A stretch of DNA of 64,000 nucleotides from Lomentospora prolificans (Eukaryota; Ascomycota; Sordariomycetes; Microascales; Microascaceae). The notes beneath the pieces are model-generated. The model did not search any database and was not told the DNA's origin. It was given only the letters and a program-made list of their open reading frames with translations. Each line of letters starts with the position of its first letter. Within the stretch, counting starts at the first letter, position 1. The position numbers and the translations under genes are program-made. Below are positions 12,201-23,564 of this stretch, piece after piece. The stretch covers positions 2,108,001 to 2,172,000 of the forward strand of contig JARFXM010000008.1 of assembly GCA_029532625.1 (NCBI GenBank), read 5' to 3'.

Positions 12201-13669
12201 TCCTCCTCCTATTGTTTGTTCAACTCCTTTGGACGCTTGATATTCTTTTTTTTCTCCTTTTCTCTTCTCCATTCCCTCACCTTTCGGGCGTTCACCTGAT
12301 TCCAAGCTTCGAACTTGCCCTAGACTTCGCTGTCCTATCTCTCTTCTCCCGTTTCTCCTCACCGCTCGCCGAACCACGGCCCAGTCCGCCCCGTAAACTC
12401 GTAACCCAGTCGCGGGTCCTCGACATCGGCTCGCCGGTTGCGTTGTCGCTTGCCAGGTTTACGTGTGTTGGGGTTCCCTTCGGACAATGGCCAACGCATA
12501 GAGAACAAGCTTCCTTTAGAGTGGCTTCTTTGTCGCATTTTTTCCCGATCCCGAGATTTAAAATCAGTAGCGAGAAAGACAGGCGCGCGATAGGCGAGGC
12601 ATGAGGTCTTCTTTCCTTTTACAAGGCATTACGTATACTGCCTAAGTAACCACCACCAAACGTCGTGTTTCCGCTCCCGCACTCTTCTATTCATCGATAT
12701 TTTCGTTGGACGCCTTCTTTTAGACAACCAGGTTTAGATATCCGTTTTCTCATCCCCACAACCTCAGCGCGCTGAAAAGACTTTTTTTTTTTTATTTCCC
12801 TTTCCTAAGATCGCCAGACCTTCCAGCTCTCCGATTGGACTCAATCGCTCGAGGAATATATACCTACGCATTCCGCTACCGCCAACTCGACCGATATTTC
12901 CAGCCCTCTGTCACCTTCGTCCTTCCCACACTGACGCCTTGACATCAAAAATCCTACCATCTCCGACCCAATTTTAGAGAAATCACTCTGGCTGTTCTAA
13001 ATTGTGAGCTGTGACGTTTTCAATTTAGAAGGTCTCTTCGGTGTGTCCAGTTTGGTAAGTCTGGGCTTAAGTCTCCTCATTTATTCTACCACAGATCACA
13101 GCAGCTTGGTGGGTCTCCGAAACTTGCCTGTCCGGTCCGTTGCGGGGAACAGCAGTGGAGATCGTCGCCCTTTTTGCCTCCCCATAGTTGGCGTTGTCAG
13201 CTCCTGGTCTCTCCTACCCGGCACGCATTCGCCATTAGCTGATTTCGATGCCAACCCTCTGGCGCGAACATGCTTGCCTCTGAGACTAACGCAATCCTCC
13301 TCCCCCATAGGTCTGCAAGCCACCGAACGAAAGCGAGCCCATTCCAGATCGTTCCCGCCATTTCACACACCTCACCTACCCGCCTCCTTCGCTCCCACCG
13401 TCGATTGGTGATGCGCCCGTGAACCCTAATCTGCGCCATTCCCCTTGCGACAGTGTACCAACCGCAACGTCGCTCATTGTTTAGGCGACCCCTGAGAGGC
13501 CATTACCCCCGGAGCGGGAAGATCTAGAGACGACCTTACACCTTGATCCTTAACAAAACGCGGGTTCCCCCCCCTCGCGCGTGTCTACCCATCTTCAGCC
13601 TCGCTACAGTCAAGAACTCAGAGCTCTGTATATGCCACCGGCGCTGGATAATTGAATCCGAACCCCCAG
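12201..13669 (+). promoter_or_regulatory. Long pyrimidine-rich leader/promoter of the PSP1-domain gene
   Basis: This 1.4-kb stretch is rich in C and T on the plus strand (for example CTTTTTTTTTTTTATTTCCC near 12780) and leads directly into the PSP1-domain start codon. It has no convincing ORF. Its last part contains a seven-codon upstream ORF. Long CT-rich 5' regions of this kind are common before regulatory genes in filamentous ascomycetes. The transcription start is not determinable. Confidence 0.5.
13632..13655 (+). promoter_or_regulatory. Seven-codon upstream ORF before the PSP1-domain gene
   Basis: ATG at 13632 opens a frame MPPALDN that stops at TGA 13653-13655, just 14 nt before the main ATG at 13670. 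If the mRNA includes it, scanning ribosomes would meet it first. Whether it is in the transcript is inferred. Confidence 0.5.
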
Positions 13670-16534
13670 ATGATGAGCTCAGCAGCCGTTAAACCCGGCA
13701 CGCCATCCAAGATTGGCCAGGGCGGACTATCGTCCGTCCCACCCTCTAGTCAATCAATTCTCCTGGAGAAGCTAACAGCAAGGACATTGACCCCCGAATC
13801 CGAAGCTCTTGCTAGCTCAGACGACGAAGCCGAGTCCCGACTCCCCGAACACACACAGGCAGCCGTTGCCCCACCCCACAAGCCCGTTCGACGAGCGTCC
13901 TGGCTAAACGACACGTCACAGCAGGCGCCACAACCTAGGAAAGGCTCCTTTGCGAGTAGTTCGATGTCGCCGACCACTTCTCATCCCGGTACTCCTTCGG
14001 CCGATGCCCCAGGCGGCCTTTGGGGATCGCACTCCGCCTCGGCTGCCATTATGGGACGAGCTCCTGGCTCTTTCCCTTGGGGGACTGGGATTTGGAACAA
14101 TGATAGGAAGGAGCCCTCTCGGCTGAGCGAGGTTCTGCCATCACCTACCTCAATCCTCCCCCCTGGTGCGTCCGCGAACTCAATGTTTGGACCAGAAACT
14201 GGAAGCCTATCGCAAACTTCTCCTGCTCCCCGAGATCAAGCCGCAGGATCGCAGTTTTCATTCAACATACAACCCTATCCGACGCCTAAGACTCACCGCT
14301 CCCACTCCTATTCAGTTGGCCAGGCGGACCCAGACCTGGCGCAGCCCTCAATGAGCTCATCTGCGATCATCGGTCGCGCTCGTCATTCCGGTATTCAGCA
14401 CCGCCCATCTCGACCCAGTATGCTGAGCGAAATGTCGAGCGAAAGCGCTCTTGGAAAGGTTAAGGAGGTTGAGGATGACGAAGACGATGCTGAGAGTGCG
14501 TCCGAGGCGCTCTTCCAAAACTCTATTCATCAGCCCGCCGACGCTGCCAAAGCTATCGAGATCCTAGCTAGGGAAAACGCGATGCTGCGCCAACAGCAAC
14601 AGCAGTACCACAACGCCCGCCTACGTCCTCGATCCTCGACTGCCGCAGCTTACGGGCTGTCTAGCGGCTATTCCCTTCGCGAGACTGTGCCAGAGGAATC
14701 CGAGTACGCCATTGATGAGCTTGATGAGTCGAACGAGGCCGCCGACTTGATCAACCCTAGGAGGGCTTTGAATCGTAGGATGAGCGAATTTGGCCCCAGC
14801 GCATTCCGGTCGCCTTTTAGCATGGACACCCGAAAGAGCGAGGCTGTCAAGAAAGGCATCTGGCACAGTCAGCTCGGTTTCGGGGGGCTTGGCGACATTT
14901 CCCAAAGCCGACGTCACTCATTCGCAGATGTACCCACCAGACAAGCATCTATCACTTCATTGAATGATCATGCAGCAGCAGCCGCTGCCGCGGCTGGTCT
15001 CGATATTGGTTCACAGGACCCTCAAAGCGCTCAAGATTTCCCTTCGGGTTACGGTGATGGCCCTGGCTTCCCCATAGGCAGCGCCGGTAAGATTTTTTTT
15101 CCCACAGGAGTCCTTCAAACGACGTGCTAACGCCACCTCTAGGCAACTCGTCACAGTATCCTGGAGGTGCAGCCAACGGCCCTGGTATGGCGCAGCAGTC
15201 ATATAACGGCCAATTCCCGTCTCCCTATAATCTACAGGGTCCCTTCACAGGGAATCGTGCTACGTCTCCTCATCGCACTTTCTACGGCATGAGCCAACCC
15301 CGTCAAAACCAGCTACTACACATCGTTTACTTCAAATGTTCGCGAGCAGATGTCTTTTACATTCAAGAGGGCACTGGTCTTACGGTCAAGCCCGGCGATC
15401 TTGTTATCGTCGAGGCCGACCGTGGCACAGATATCGGTACCGTCGTGAGGGACAACGTCGATTGGCAGACCGCTAAAGAACTCAAAGAATACTACGCTGA
15501 GGAGCACTACAAGTGGCTCATGATGTACTCTCAGAACGCTGCCGCTGTCCAGGAGAGCGGCGGAGCTAGCCTGATGGGTGCTTCGAACGCCCTTCAAGCC
15601 AGCGCCGTTGGGGGTATGGGTCCCCCGAGTCACCACCATATGCAAGACTCGACCACCGGCGAGCTCAAGCCCAAGCTCATCAAACGCCTAGCCCAAAGCC
15701 ACGAAATCCATTCCCTCCGAGAGAAGGAAGGCAATGAAGCCAAGGCAAAACGTGTATGCATGCAAAAGGTCAAGGAGCACGGCCTCAACATGGAGATACT
15801 TGATGCCGAGTTTCAAATGTAGGTTACACACGTGAATATTTCTCCCCATCCAAGCCTATTGGCTAATACTCTTGACCTGCAGGGACTGGAAGAAGCTCAC
15901 TTTTTACTATTTCGCTGACTCGTATATCAACTTCAATTCGCTCGTCACCGACCTCTTCAAAATTTACAAGACCCGCATCTGGATGTCAGCCGTGAACCCC
16001 GCATCTTTCGCAAACCCTACTCTCGGCCTACAGGCGCCTAGTGGCATCGGTCCTGGAGCTGTTGGTGTTGGACGAGGCGTCGGTCACCCCGAGCGCCGGA
16101 CGAACCAGAATCAACAGGAGCCGCCCAATGGATCCCAGCTTGGACGTGGTTTTCAGAGCGCGGGGTTCGGTCATACATTTTCTGGGAATGACCGTGTCCT
16201 TCTGCCCGCTCCGAGCTATTCCCCTCCTAGCAACTTCGGTTACCAGCAACAACAACAACAACAACAACAACAGCAGCAGCAGCAGCCGCAGCAGCAGCAG
16301 CAGTACAGCGGTGTGAATTTTGGGGGAGGCTCGCGAGTGACGGCCAACATGCCATATCACCCAGCAAGCGGTCCAAGTGCGGATCCATACGGCGGGGGCT
16401 TTGCCCAACAAAACGAGTTCGCGGCTATGAGACGTGTCCCTGGCCAAGGGCCAAACTCTGGTCCACATACCCACGCTATCCACCCGCAAGACTGGGTCTC
16501 ATCCTTCCAGGGACTATCGCTCAACACTCGATAA
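13670..16534 (+). CDS. PSP1 C-terminal domain protein, 914 aa
   Basis: Three exons (13670-15086, 15143-15818, 15883-16534) join in phase. Both introns have GTA donors (GTAAGA, GTAGGT). Residues 1-500 are low-complexity, Ser/Pro-rich and probably disordered, with many SP sites and an acidic patch (EDDEDDAESASE). The PSP1 domain covers about 527-740: LLHIVYFKCSRADVFYIQEG, then LVIVEADRGTDIGTVV, and, across the second intron, MDWKKLTFYYFADSYINFNS and FKIYKTRIWM. The tail has a 20-codon Q-rich run and ends VSSFQGLSLNTR. PSP1 is named after a yeast suppressor of DNA polymerase mutations, and related proteins are linked to RNA-binding complexes, so the exact role is open. The start ATG-ATG at 13670 was chosen because no ATG lies further upstream in frame before the leader. 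Confidence 0.9.
16244..16303 (+). repeat. CAA/CAG trinucleotide run (polyglutamine)
   Basis: Twenty in-frame codons encode 14 Gln, one Pro and 5 Gln in the last exon of the PSP1-domain gene. The array goes from CAA units to CAG units and is interrupted by one CCG. Such runs vary in length between strains. Confidence 0.95.
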
Positions 16535-18759
16535 GTGAAACTGCCGCTGCCCAGGACCTAGGGGCCATCCCGTCCTATGCATCTTTGCAAATGCATTAGG
16601 AATATATCGGAGTCTTTGCTAGCGAATCGGGTGCGATTGTGCGAGCTGCCGATTTTTCTTGTCCTTTTTCACTTCTCTGTACTTATTGATGCGACGACTT
16701 TACACTGGCTAGACGACGATGTTTCCGCCATGCGCATGAATGTGACGGGTGAGAAGAGGCCACTGGCCTTGTTGCCCACTTTGTGCTTCACTCCACTGTT
16801 CAACCACCTACAGCATGGGCCCGCTACGAACCGTTTCGAGCCTTGCCCACAAAGACACCACGACGGGTCCAAATACGATATAGATGGCACTATAAAGAAT
16901 GAAAAAAGTCTTTCTCGAATTAACGAACGTCGACCACATCCTGGAACCTGGTTAATTTTCCTAGGAAGAATGGGAAGAGCGCTCATCCCGATTTGTACTT
17001 GTGCAATTGAATTCCACCAGCGTCCCGCCCACCTGGCCAAAAGCTTGGCGCCAGCGGAGAATATTTCTTTCTCTCTCACTGTCTACGACTGCATTTCCAA
17101 TGTCTCAGCCTCTGAATTCTGGGTTGCCTCTATGGCAGGTTGCGGCTCATGTTGTGCCACACGTCCCCAGTTTTTTCCCGCGAGACATTGTGCACATCAG
17201 GCTGTGCCAGAAATTGGGTGACACCTGAGGTGTCATTCATGTGCCCTACACATAAAGCCTGGCTCTCTCTCGTCTTATGTCTGACTGGGGATAGCCCAGC
17301 CAAACTGATAGATGTCATCCACTCAGCGCATTTGACTTTTATTTCGAAGTTACTGTCCTTAACGAAAATGATTCGAACTAAACGGGGTTTTATGATGCAA
17401 TGTCGAAGGAAAGACATCGAAGTCAGCGCTTACAGTTTTTGATTTTGTTTTATTGCAAGGGATTGCTACACTGTTCTATACCGCGGATACCTGACTACCA
17501 TAGACAAAGATTTCGCTTCCGTCTTGCCTGTCTCCTAAGATGGCCTTTTTACTTCTAATTCATCATCAACGTCAGCTCGCCAAACAACTATTTCGACTCC
17601 CCAATGTTGATCCTTGATGCCCTATCGAGACATGCAAAGCGTGCTTCCATATCCCGGCTCATCTCAACTTTGGGCGGCGGCAATGTCGGGCCTCTAGGAC
17701 TACGCTTTGGATGCGTTCCGAGAGACAGCGATATCTGTTCCATCTTCCTTTCGGATTCGTTGATCTTCTTGCGTCGCTCACTGCGCCTCGGCGTCTCTTC
17801 TTATTTCTTCCCGATTCAGTAGCCGGATGTGCTCTTTTTTTGTTACCATTCCGAACGCTTGTGTTTCATTATTTCCTTTTTTTTCTCTTTCATTTCCCAG
17901 TTTTCAAATTCTTTTTCTTCGAGAGTTGGGAGATTGATGCATTACTAACTCGAAAGACCTTGTGGTTCGTACTTGTTTCGGTACTCATTCTTCGTTTTGG
18001 TGTTGGTCAATACACTTGGTGGAAATGGACTCTGGTTCTTCGAGACTCTTGTTTTCCTTGCTTCCTACCTTAAAGATTTGGGGGTTGCTCCCTTTCCCTT
18101 GCCTTGCGTTTTTTCCTTTTCCCAAAAGACAGGTATTCAGACAGATAGATAGGATGGATAATGATGCGGTTATGATCTCCTTTAGAATTGAGGCTTTTGA
18201 TTTGTCCCACTTGTATGACTAGAAATGGGCGCGAGCAGAGAAGTGGCAGAATCCCGCCTGTCTTCTCAGTTCTTGAGTCGTGGCAACGAATCCATGTTTT
18301 GTTGAACGACGACCGCTCAACAAGTAGATACAAGTCGTTAGTGACCCTGGACAATACTGAGACGTAAGTGGGTATATTCTGAGCATGGAAGGAACCAAAC
18401 CGTGGGTTAGTTCGCGAGGTAGGAGCAGCCCCTACTTTGAGGGTGACAACAGAGGAGGTGCGGACGCGTCTCTGTTCTCTGTTGTGGGGCCGTCACATGA
18501 AGGGTATGACCAGTCCCTGGTGGGAAGGCAGCACGGGAGCCAGGAAAACGGTATTGATGGAGTAAAGTTACTGCCTGTTTGCTAGTATTAAATATGACGT
18601 GCCTGGCCCGGAGCGCTTCCATAACCTTGGCTGCTATGTGCCCATAGGGTTGGAGGGAAATCAGTATCTTGCTCTACACCCACTTCTTCTGTTCACTCGC
18701 ACTATATACGTTGCTCTTTCGCTCAGGAAATCAGGACCCAGCTTGCCTAGTTGCGAATT
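16535..18759. other. 2.2-kb intergenic stretch, no convincing gene
   Basis: This lies between the PSP1-domain gene and the four-exon gene at 18760. Long chance frames exist (one of 214 codons from 16577), but they lack any domain or codon bias and sit in what should be 3' UTR. The part from 17820 to 18120 is T-rich on the plus strand. No RNA gene was recognised. Confidence 0.5.
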
Positions 18760-19859
18760 ATGGCTCCCAGACGACCACCCGCCAGGCGTAGAGCTGTGCG
18801 CTACGATGGTAAGACGACAAGCCAATATGAAACGCACTTTAGAGGCAACTGATATTACTTACACCCTACTGGCTAGCTCTTGATAGCGAGTTGTCCGATG
18901 CAGCTCCGCCCCCGCCAAACAAAAAGGCGAATAAAGGCCGGAGAGCGCCTGTTCGTCGATTACCCAGGCTACAGACTTCATACTCCGAAACCGAGAATGA
19001 TGATACGAACGCTGGCCCTAGCCATTATTGCTCTCCAGAGGCGGACGGAGGGGACGAATCGGAATTGGACCCAATGAAGTATGTGCACATTGGCAACGCT
19101 TTGCTCTTACAATATCATTACTGATACGAAGATAAAGCGGAGTGATGAGGAAAATGAGTCAGGCCTTGTTACAACACAAGTCCAGCCAGAAAGACTCCAG
19201 GAAGTCGGCAGAGTTCCTTGCTCGCTTCCGGGAGCAGCAGAGGAACATGAACGAGGAGCTAACTGAGTATATTCAAACCAAAACCACTGAGATGTAAGTG
19301 GTGATGTAGTAGCTTACTTAGGTTGATGCCAACATTGACATTGTTCAGAGAGAAAAGTACGAGCGCTGTGGCAAAGGCCGTCGATACTACGTGCTCGAAG
19401 CTGTCGGAGCTACTAGAGTCCAGGCCCGGCTCCTCCTCTAGTGCAGAGGCGCATCCTCTCTTCAAGCAAGGCCAGGAGACCATGGCCTTCTGTCAACAGA
19501 TCTTGAAACAATATGAAGATGCAAATAATTTGATCCAAGGCGAAAAATATGTGTCAATAGCCGTCTCCCTCGATGAAGATCGCCAGCAGATCCTAGAGAT
19601 CATAGATATTGCGGCCAAGTTCGGCGAGGTTGCTATTAACGGCGTGTTTTGCGCTTCTTCTGACAATCATGGCGGTCTCCATATATCTGAACCGAAAAAC
19701 GACAAGGAGAAGCTGGCCCAGTCCTTCTTCAAGGAAAGCTTGGCAATACTTGGGAATAAGTCCTGGGGTGAAGATGCTTGGAGTTTATTCAAAGCATGGC
19801 ACGGGCTGTCAAAGGTGGTCAATATGAGTGATAAAACGAGTGCTTCTGCTAGGGAATAG
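18760..19859 (+). CDS. Unrecognised coiled-coil-like protein, 305 aa, four exons
   Basis: Exons 18760-18808, 18877-19078, 19138-19293 and 19349-19859 join in phase with donors GTAAGA, GTATGT and GTAAGT. The third exon uses a less usual acceptor, ATAAAG, which I chose because TACGAAG six bases earlier would give an immediate stop. The N-terminus is very basic (MAPRRPPARRRAVRYD, later NKKANKGRRAPVRRLPRLQ), resembling a nuclear or DNA-contacting tail. An acidic linker follows, then charged helical segments (SAEFLARFREQQRNMNEELT; KLSELLESRP; FCQQILKQYEDANNLI) that suggest a coiled coil. I cannot name a family. The basic tail plus coiled coil is reminiscent of chromosome-axis (Cor1/XLR-like) proteins, but that is only a resemblance. 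The gene is probably real, since all four junctions keep phase. Confidence 0.68.
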
Positions 19860-20474
19860 AGTCAACTAGAAGAGGTTATACTAATGGAGCTGATTGATAC
19901 ATACAAATCGTGGAGGTCCGCGTAAGAAGGGTTCAGGTAGTGCGGAGCCATCCATGTCAGGCGGGATGCTGTCTTTTACTGGCAATATTGTCAGGGGGCT
20001 AGAGCAAAAAAAGGTGTCATCTGTATTTATGGAATTGAGAACGTCGGCTCGAGATACCTTCCCGCTCTCAAGCCGCTCCTTCACTGTTGCTCTGTGGGGT
20101 GGTGTTCTGAGTCTCGGAAGGACTGTGGTTGAATTCGGTGAGCAGGCATCTGACCGACCACGAGCCACGCAGGTCACGGGACAGGAACTTTCATTTGGAC
20201 TAACCCCTTTTGGAATTGTGCAGCCCACAAACCTATGCCCGCACCAAAATCCACGGTGATAAGGGCAATTCTTCCAATTACTTGGAAAACTTTTGAACCC
20301 TACCAAATCCGACCCCCCGACGAATTTACTAACCCCCTCAACTATCGACAACAGGAAAATTCGATAGACAGCCGGTTTGTGCCAGTCCCTCACCCTCAAG
20401 CCCTTGGATCCTTCTTTACCGAGTTCCTTGCCAAGCTAACTTTGCGTTCGTTCGTTGTCCGCCGCGCAGTCAAA
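19860..20474 (+). promoter_or_regulatory. Upstream region of the L15 gene
   Basis: No gene is seen. The 3' end carries GCTAAC (20434) and a pyrimidine/G-rich stretch ending CGCGCAG at 20469, six bases before the ATG. This looks like the end of a 5'-UTR intron, which is common in fungal ribosomal protein genes, but the donor cannot be fixed. ACCCTACC-type and C-rich words lie near 20295-20340. Confidence 0.4.
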
Positions 20475-21536
20475 ATGGGTGCCCTCAAGTATGTCGAAGA
20501 GCTTCAGAAGAAGAAGCAGTCCGATGTGATGCGCTTCCTTCTCCGAGTCCGATGCTGGGAAGTACGTTGAAACCAACAATCAAACATTCACCTCCGAATA
20601 CATATATACTCTGTGGGCGAGTCGGGATTGCCTGTGATACCCCTCTCCTCTCTTTTTTTTTTCTTTACGATCCTCCCGCCCGTCCTAGCGTTTCCTCCCA
20701 CCTCGATTGGGTTTTCTCTCCTGATGAATACTTGATCGTATGAGAGGGGACAGATAAGCTAGGCCGTCTGTGGCAGGGAAGGATCGAAAGACACATTCCC
20801 AGAAATGGGAACGTGAAAAAATGGAGAATAATCCCAGAGGAGGCAAGGGACGGAAGCAGGCAACACCCCCGCCGCCCTTGCTATACAGTCGTTGAACATT
20901 TTGCTGAGACTGCATTAATATAGCTCCGTCAATTGAATGTTTGCCATCGCGCCTCCCGCCCTTCGCGCCCCGACAAGGCCCGCCGTCTCGGATACAAGGC
21001 CAAGCAGGGCTACGTTATCTACCGCATCCGAGTCCGCCGTGGTGGCCGCAAGAAGCCCGCCCCCAAGGGTGCCACTTATGGTACGTTTCCCCTCTCCCCA
21101 CACGAGACAGCGCTCCAAAGGGAACGGACACTCTAGCAATGGGCAAGTTGCTAACCAATCCACTACAGGCAAGCCCACCAACCACGGTATCAACCAGCTC
21201 AAGTACCAGCGCTCCCTCAAGGCCACCGCCGAGGAGCGTGTCGGTCGCCGCTGCGCTAACCTCCGCGTCCTCAACTCCTACTGGATCAACGAGGACTCGA
21301 CCTACAAGTACTACGAGGTCATCCTCGTCGACCCCCAGCACAAGGCCATCCGCCAGGACCCCCGCATCAACTGGATCGTCAACCCCGTCCACAAGCACCG
21401 CGAGGCCCGTGGTCTCACCGCCACCGGCAAGAAGTCCCGCGGTCTCAACAAGGGCCACCGCTACAACAACACCCGTGCCGGCCGCAGGAAGACTTGGAAG
21501 CGCCACAACACCCTCCAGCTCTGGCGCTACCGATAA
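20475..21536 (+). CDS. RPL15: 60S ribosomal protein L15 (eL15)
   Basis: Three exons (20475-20561, 20924-21080, 21169-21536) give 203 aa, the usual length. The start MGALKYVEELQKKKQSDVMR is the conserved eL15 N-terminus. Exon 2 begins LRQLNVCHRASRPSRPDKAR, and exon 3 continues from ATYG/KPTNHG to the C-terminus NTLQLWRYR. eL15 is a cytosolic large-subunit protein buried in 25S rRNA and needed for early 60S assembly. Codon use in exons 2-3 is strongly biased to C-ending codons (CTC, GTC, AAC), as in highly expressed fungal genes. Intron 1 is 362 nt, several times the local norm, and follows codon 29 in phase 0. Intron 2 is 88 nt with branch CTAAC. No frameshift or missing residue is seen. Confidence 0.98.
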
Positions 21537-23564
21537 GCGCGAGGCTCCCGTCGCCGCTCCCGTCACTAATGGGAGCAGCGCTGGCCTCGTTGCTGACTTG
21601 GTTCGCTGGTGGGTACAAAGGGGAAGAGAGACTCTATGCACATCCTTTTCTTTTTCTCTCGCTGGACCACTCGGTTTGTCCTTGAGGGGGTGTTGAAAAA
21701 AGGGGGGGGGAAACATGGGCTCATAGCGAAAGGGAAAGCGGAAAATACTAAAACTTCATAGCACAAAGTCAAAGTCGGATAATTGACTTGATATTTCCGG
21801 AGTCGGGGTCTCGAAATGCATCTTGTTCCATGTTCCATGATTACCGGGAGGGTTAAAAAAGGGCAAGGGTCATGTCTCGCGTCTGAAATGTTTGCGACGT
21901 CTCTTGATCCTTCCCAAAAACCTACACCCATTTATTAAGAGAAGAAATGATATCACATTGATGATGAAATCTGGCTGCCTCTCCGGTTTCTCTCCAGTTC
22001 TCGCTCGCGATATCCTTCTTCGCTGTGATTCGCATTGGTCCTGTAGCCTTTTTCGTAGTAAGGAGCCGATGTCCACTCATCTTGATTCCCGTAGAGTCAC
22101 GGGTTTCGATGGAAATATGTACAGGCGAGAGGGGAATCCCACACACAGCCTGACGAGGCCGTCGATTCATACACGGAACAGGGTCAGGGCACTAAGAAAA
22201 ACCCATCGCAGAATTCGCCTCTCGAAGCTGGCGCCGCCAAGGGCAGACAGAACAACACAGCCTATGGAGCGGCTGCACAACCTTGTAGTATGTAAGCGGC
22301 GACTACGGTCATAGAATAGCACAGCGAACGGTTGTTGTCTATTCGTAAGACAAACTGCAACCCAAGTAAATTGGACAAAAAAGGACAACGTCCGCCTAAG
22401 CGACACATTGAGGGATACCAAAAAACCATGTATTAATATGGACACACAAAACGGCTCTTCGAGATCTAGCTAACAGGAAAAAAGAGAAAGGGGATAGTTA
22501 CAGGCGAAGCAATGTCGGGAAGCACAAGAGTGATGGTTAACATTGGAGGGAAACAGGAATACTGGGATGGGGGGAACAGCATAGATGGATGGTAAACATC
22601 AATTGATGTTTAGGAGCTTCGACAATCAAGGGAAAAAGAACAAGTCAGAAAGAAACATGGGTTTGAAGAAAACATTGAAAATAAGGCACAAGATATCGGG
22701 CCGTTAGCCCCGGCGTGTATAGAACTCGTGTCCTCCTCTTACTAGAAGGTCTGAACCTAATTTCACTAGAACGTCAGAACCTAATTTCCGTGCAGTTATC
22801 TCTTTACCTGCCACGTGGGAACATGAGAAGTGTAAGTCCTCAACGTCGGCAAACGGAAGAAGAAACGAAGAAACGAAAGTGCGTTTTATAGTTTGGATAC
22901 AGTGTTGTCGAAGGCAAAGCATCGTGTCAACGACGAAAACAATGCGTGTGATCGAGATGTAGAGGACGTTGTCAGCCGTCGATAGAGGCATCCACGGAAG
23001 ATTCGATATCGAAGACCCGGGAGAAGACGTGAAAACGGACCCAAAACAGAAGCCGACGGTTTAAGAGAGTCGCTAACCTGCGATACCCACGCCCAATACT
23101 TGCCGCAGTAAAGAATGTCTCTCGTCCGAGATAGACACAAAAGTTTGCCCAATGCCCAACGAATACGGGGCCCTTCCCAAGTGGGACCCTCCTCCCAAGA
23201 AGTCTGTGTAGACGAGGGTTCTGAAGAAGAAGAAAAAGAAGAAGAAGAAAAGGACAAGAGAAAACACTTCGCCACCAGGGTAAATCGGGCTCTCTGCGCC
23301 GGTGACGATCGAAGCGCAAAAACCAGGATTTCTTCCATCATCTTTTTTTTCGTGATTTTTGCTGTAGTGTACACACAAAAAAGAAAAAAAGGGGCATAGC
23401 GTTGAATGCAGTGCTGAAACAGGCATAACAAGGGAAAGCTCGTGAGGTCATAATCCGTGTCGTAAGCGTGCATTCCGAGGGAGAGATGGCGCAGGTAGGC
23501 AGTGCTAGAGTGCCAACAACCCAGCGCCCAATCTCATACCGTTACAGAGAGGGAAGGCATAGTA
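21537..23564. other. 2-kb convergent 3' region between L15 and the PUF gene
   Basis: Both flanking genes point into this stretch, so it contains two 3' UTRs and their terminators. No protein-like frame was found. Purine tracts such as GAAGAAGAAAAAGAAGAAGA (near 23225) explain the low-complexity frames there. Confidence 0.5.

Noticed and set aside
16577..17221. A 214-codon open frame downstream of the PSP1-domain gene
   Set aside because: It has no domain, unlikely composition and no codon bias, and it lies where the 3' UTR should be. A second frame of 136 codons overlaps it on the other strand, as chance frames do.
20719..20908. Possible C/D snoRNA in the first RPL15 intron (TGATGA and CTGA words)
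   Set aside because: The two words are about 180 nt apart with no terminal stem, too far for a usual C/D snoRNA.
20941..21716. Frames of 230-250 codons overlapping RPL15, one on each strand
   Set aside because: They are low-complexity (Ser/Pro/Thr or Val/Gly) shadows caused by strong codon bias in the ribosomal protein gene.
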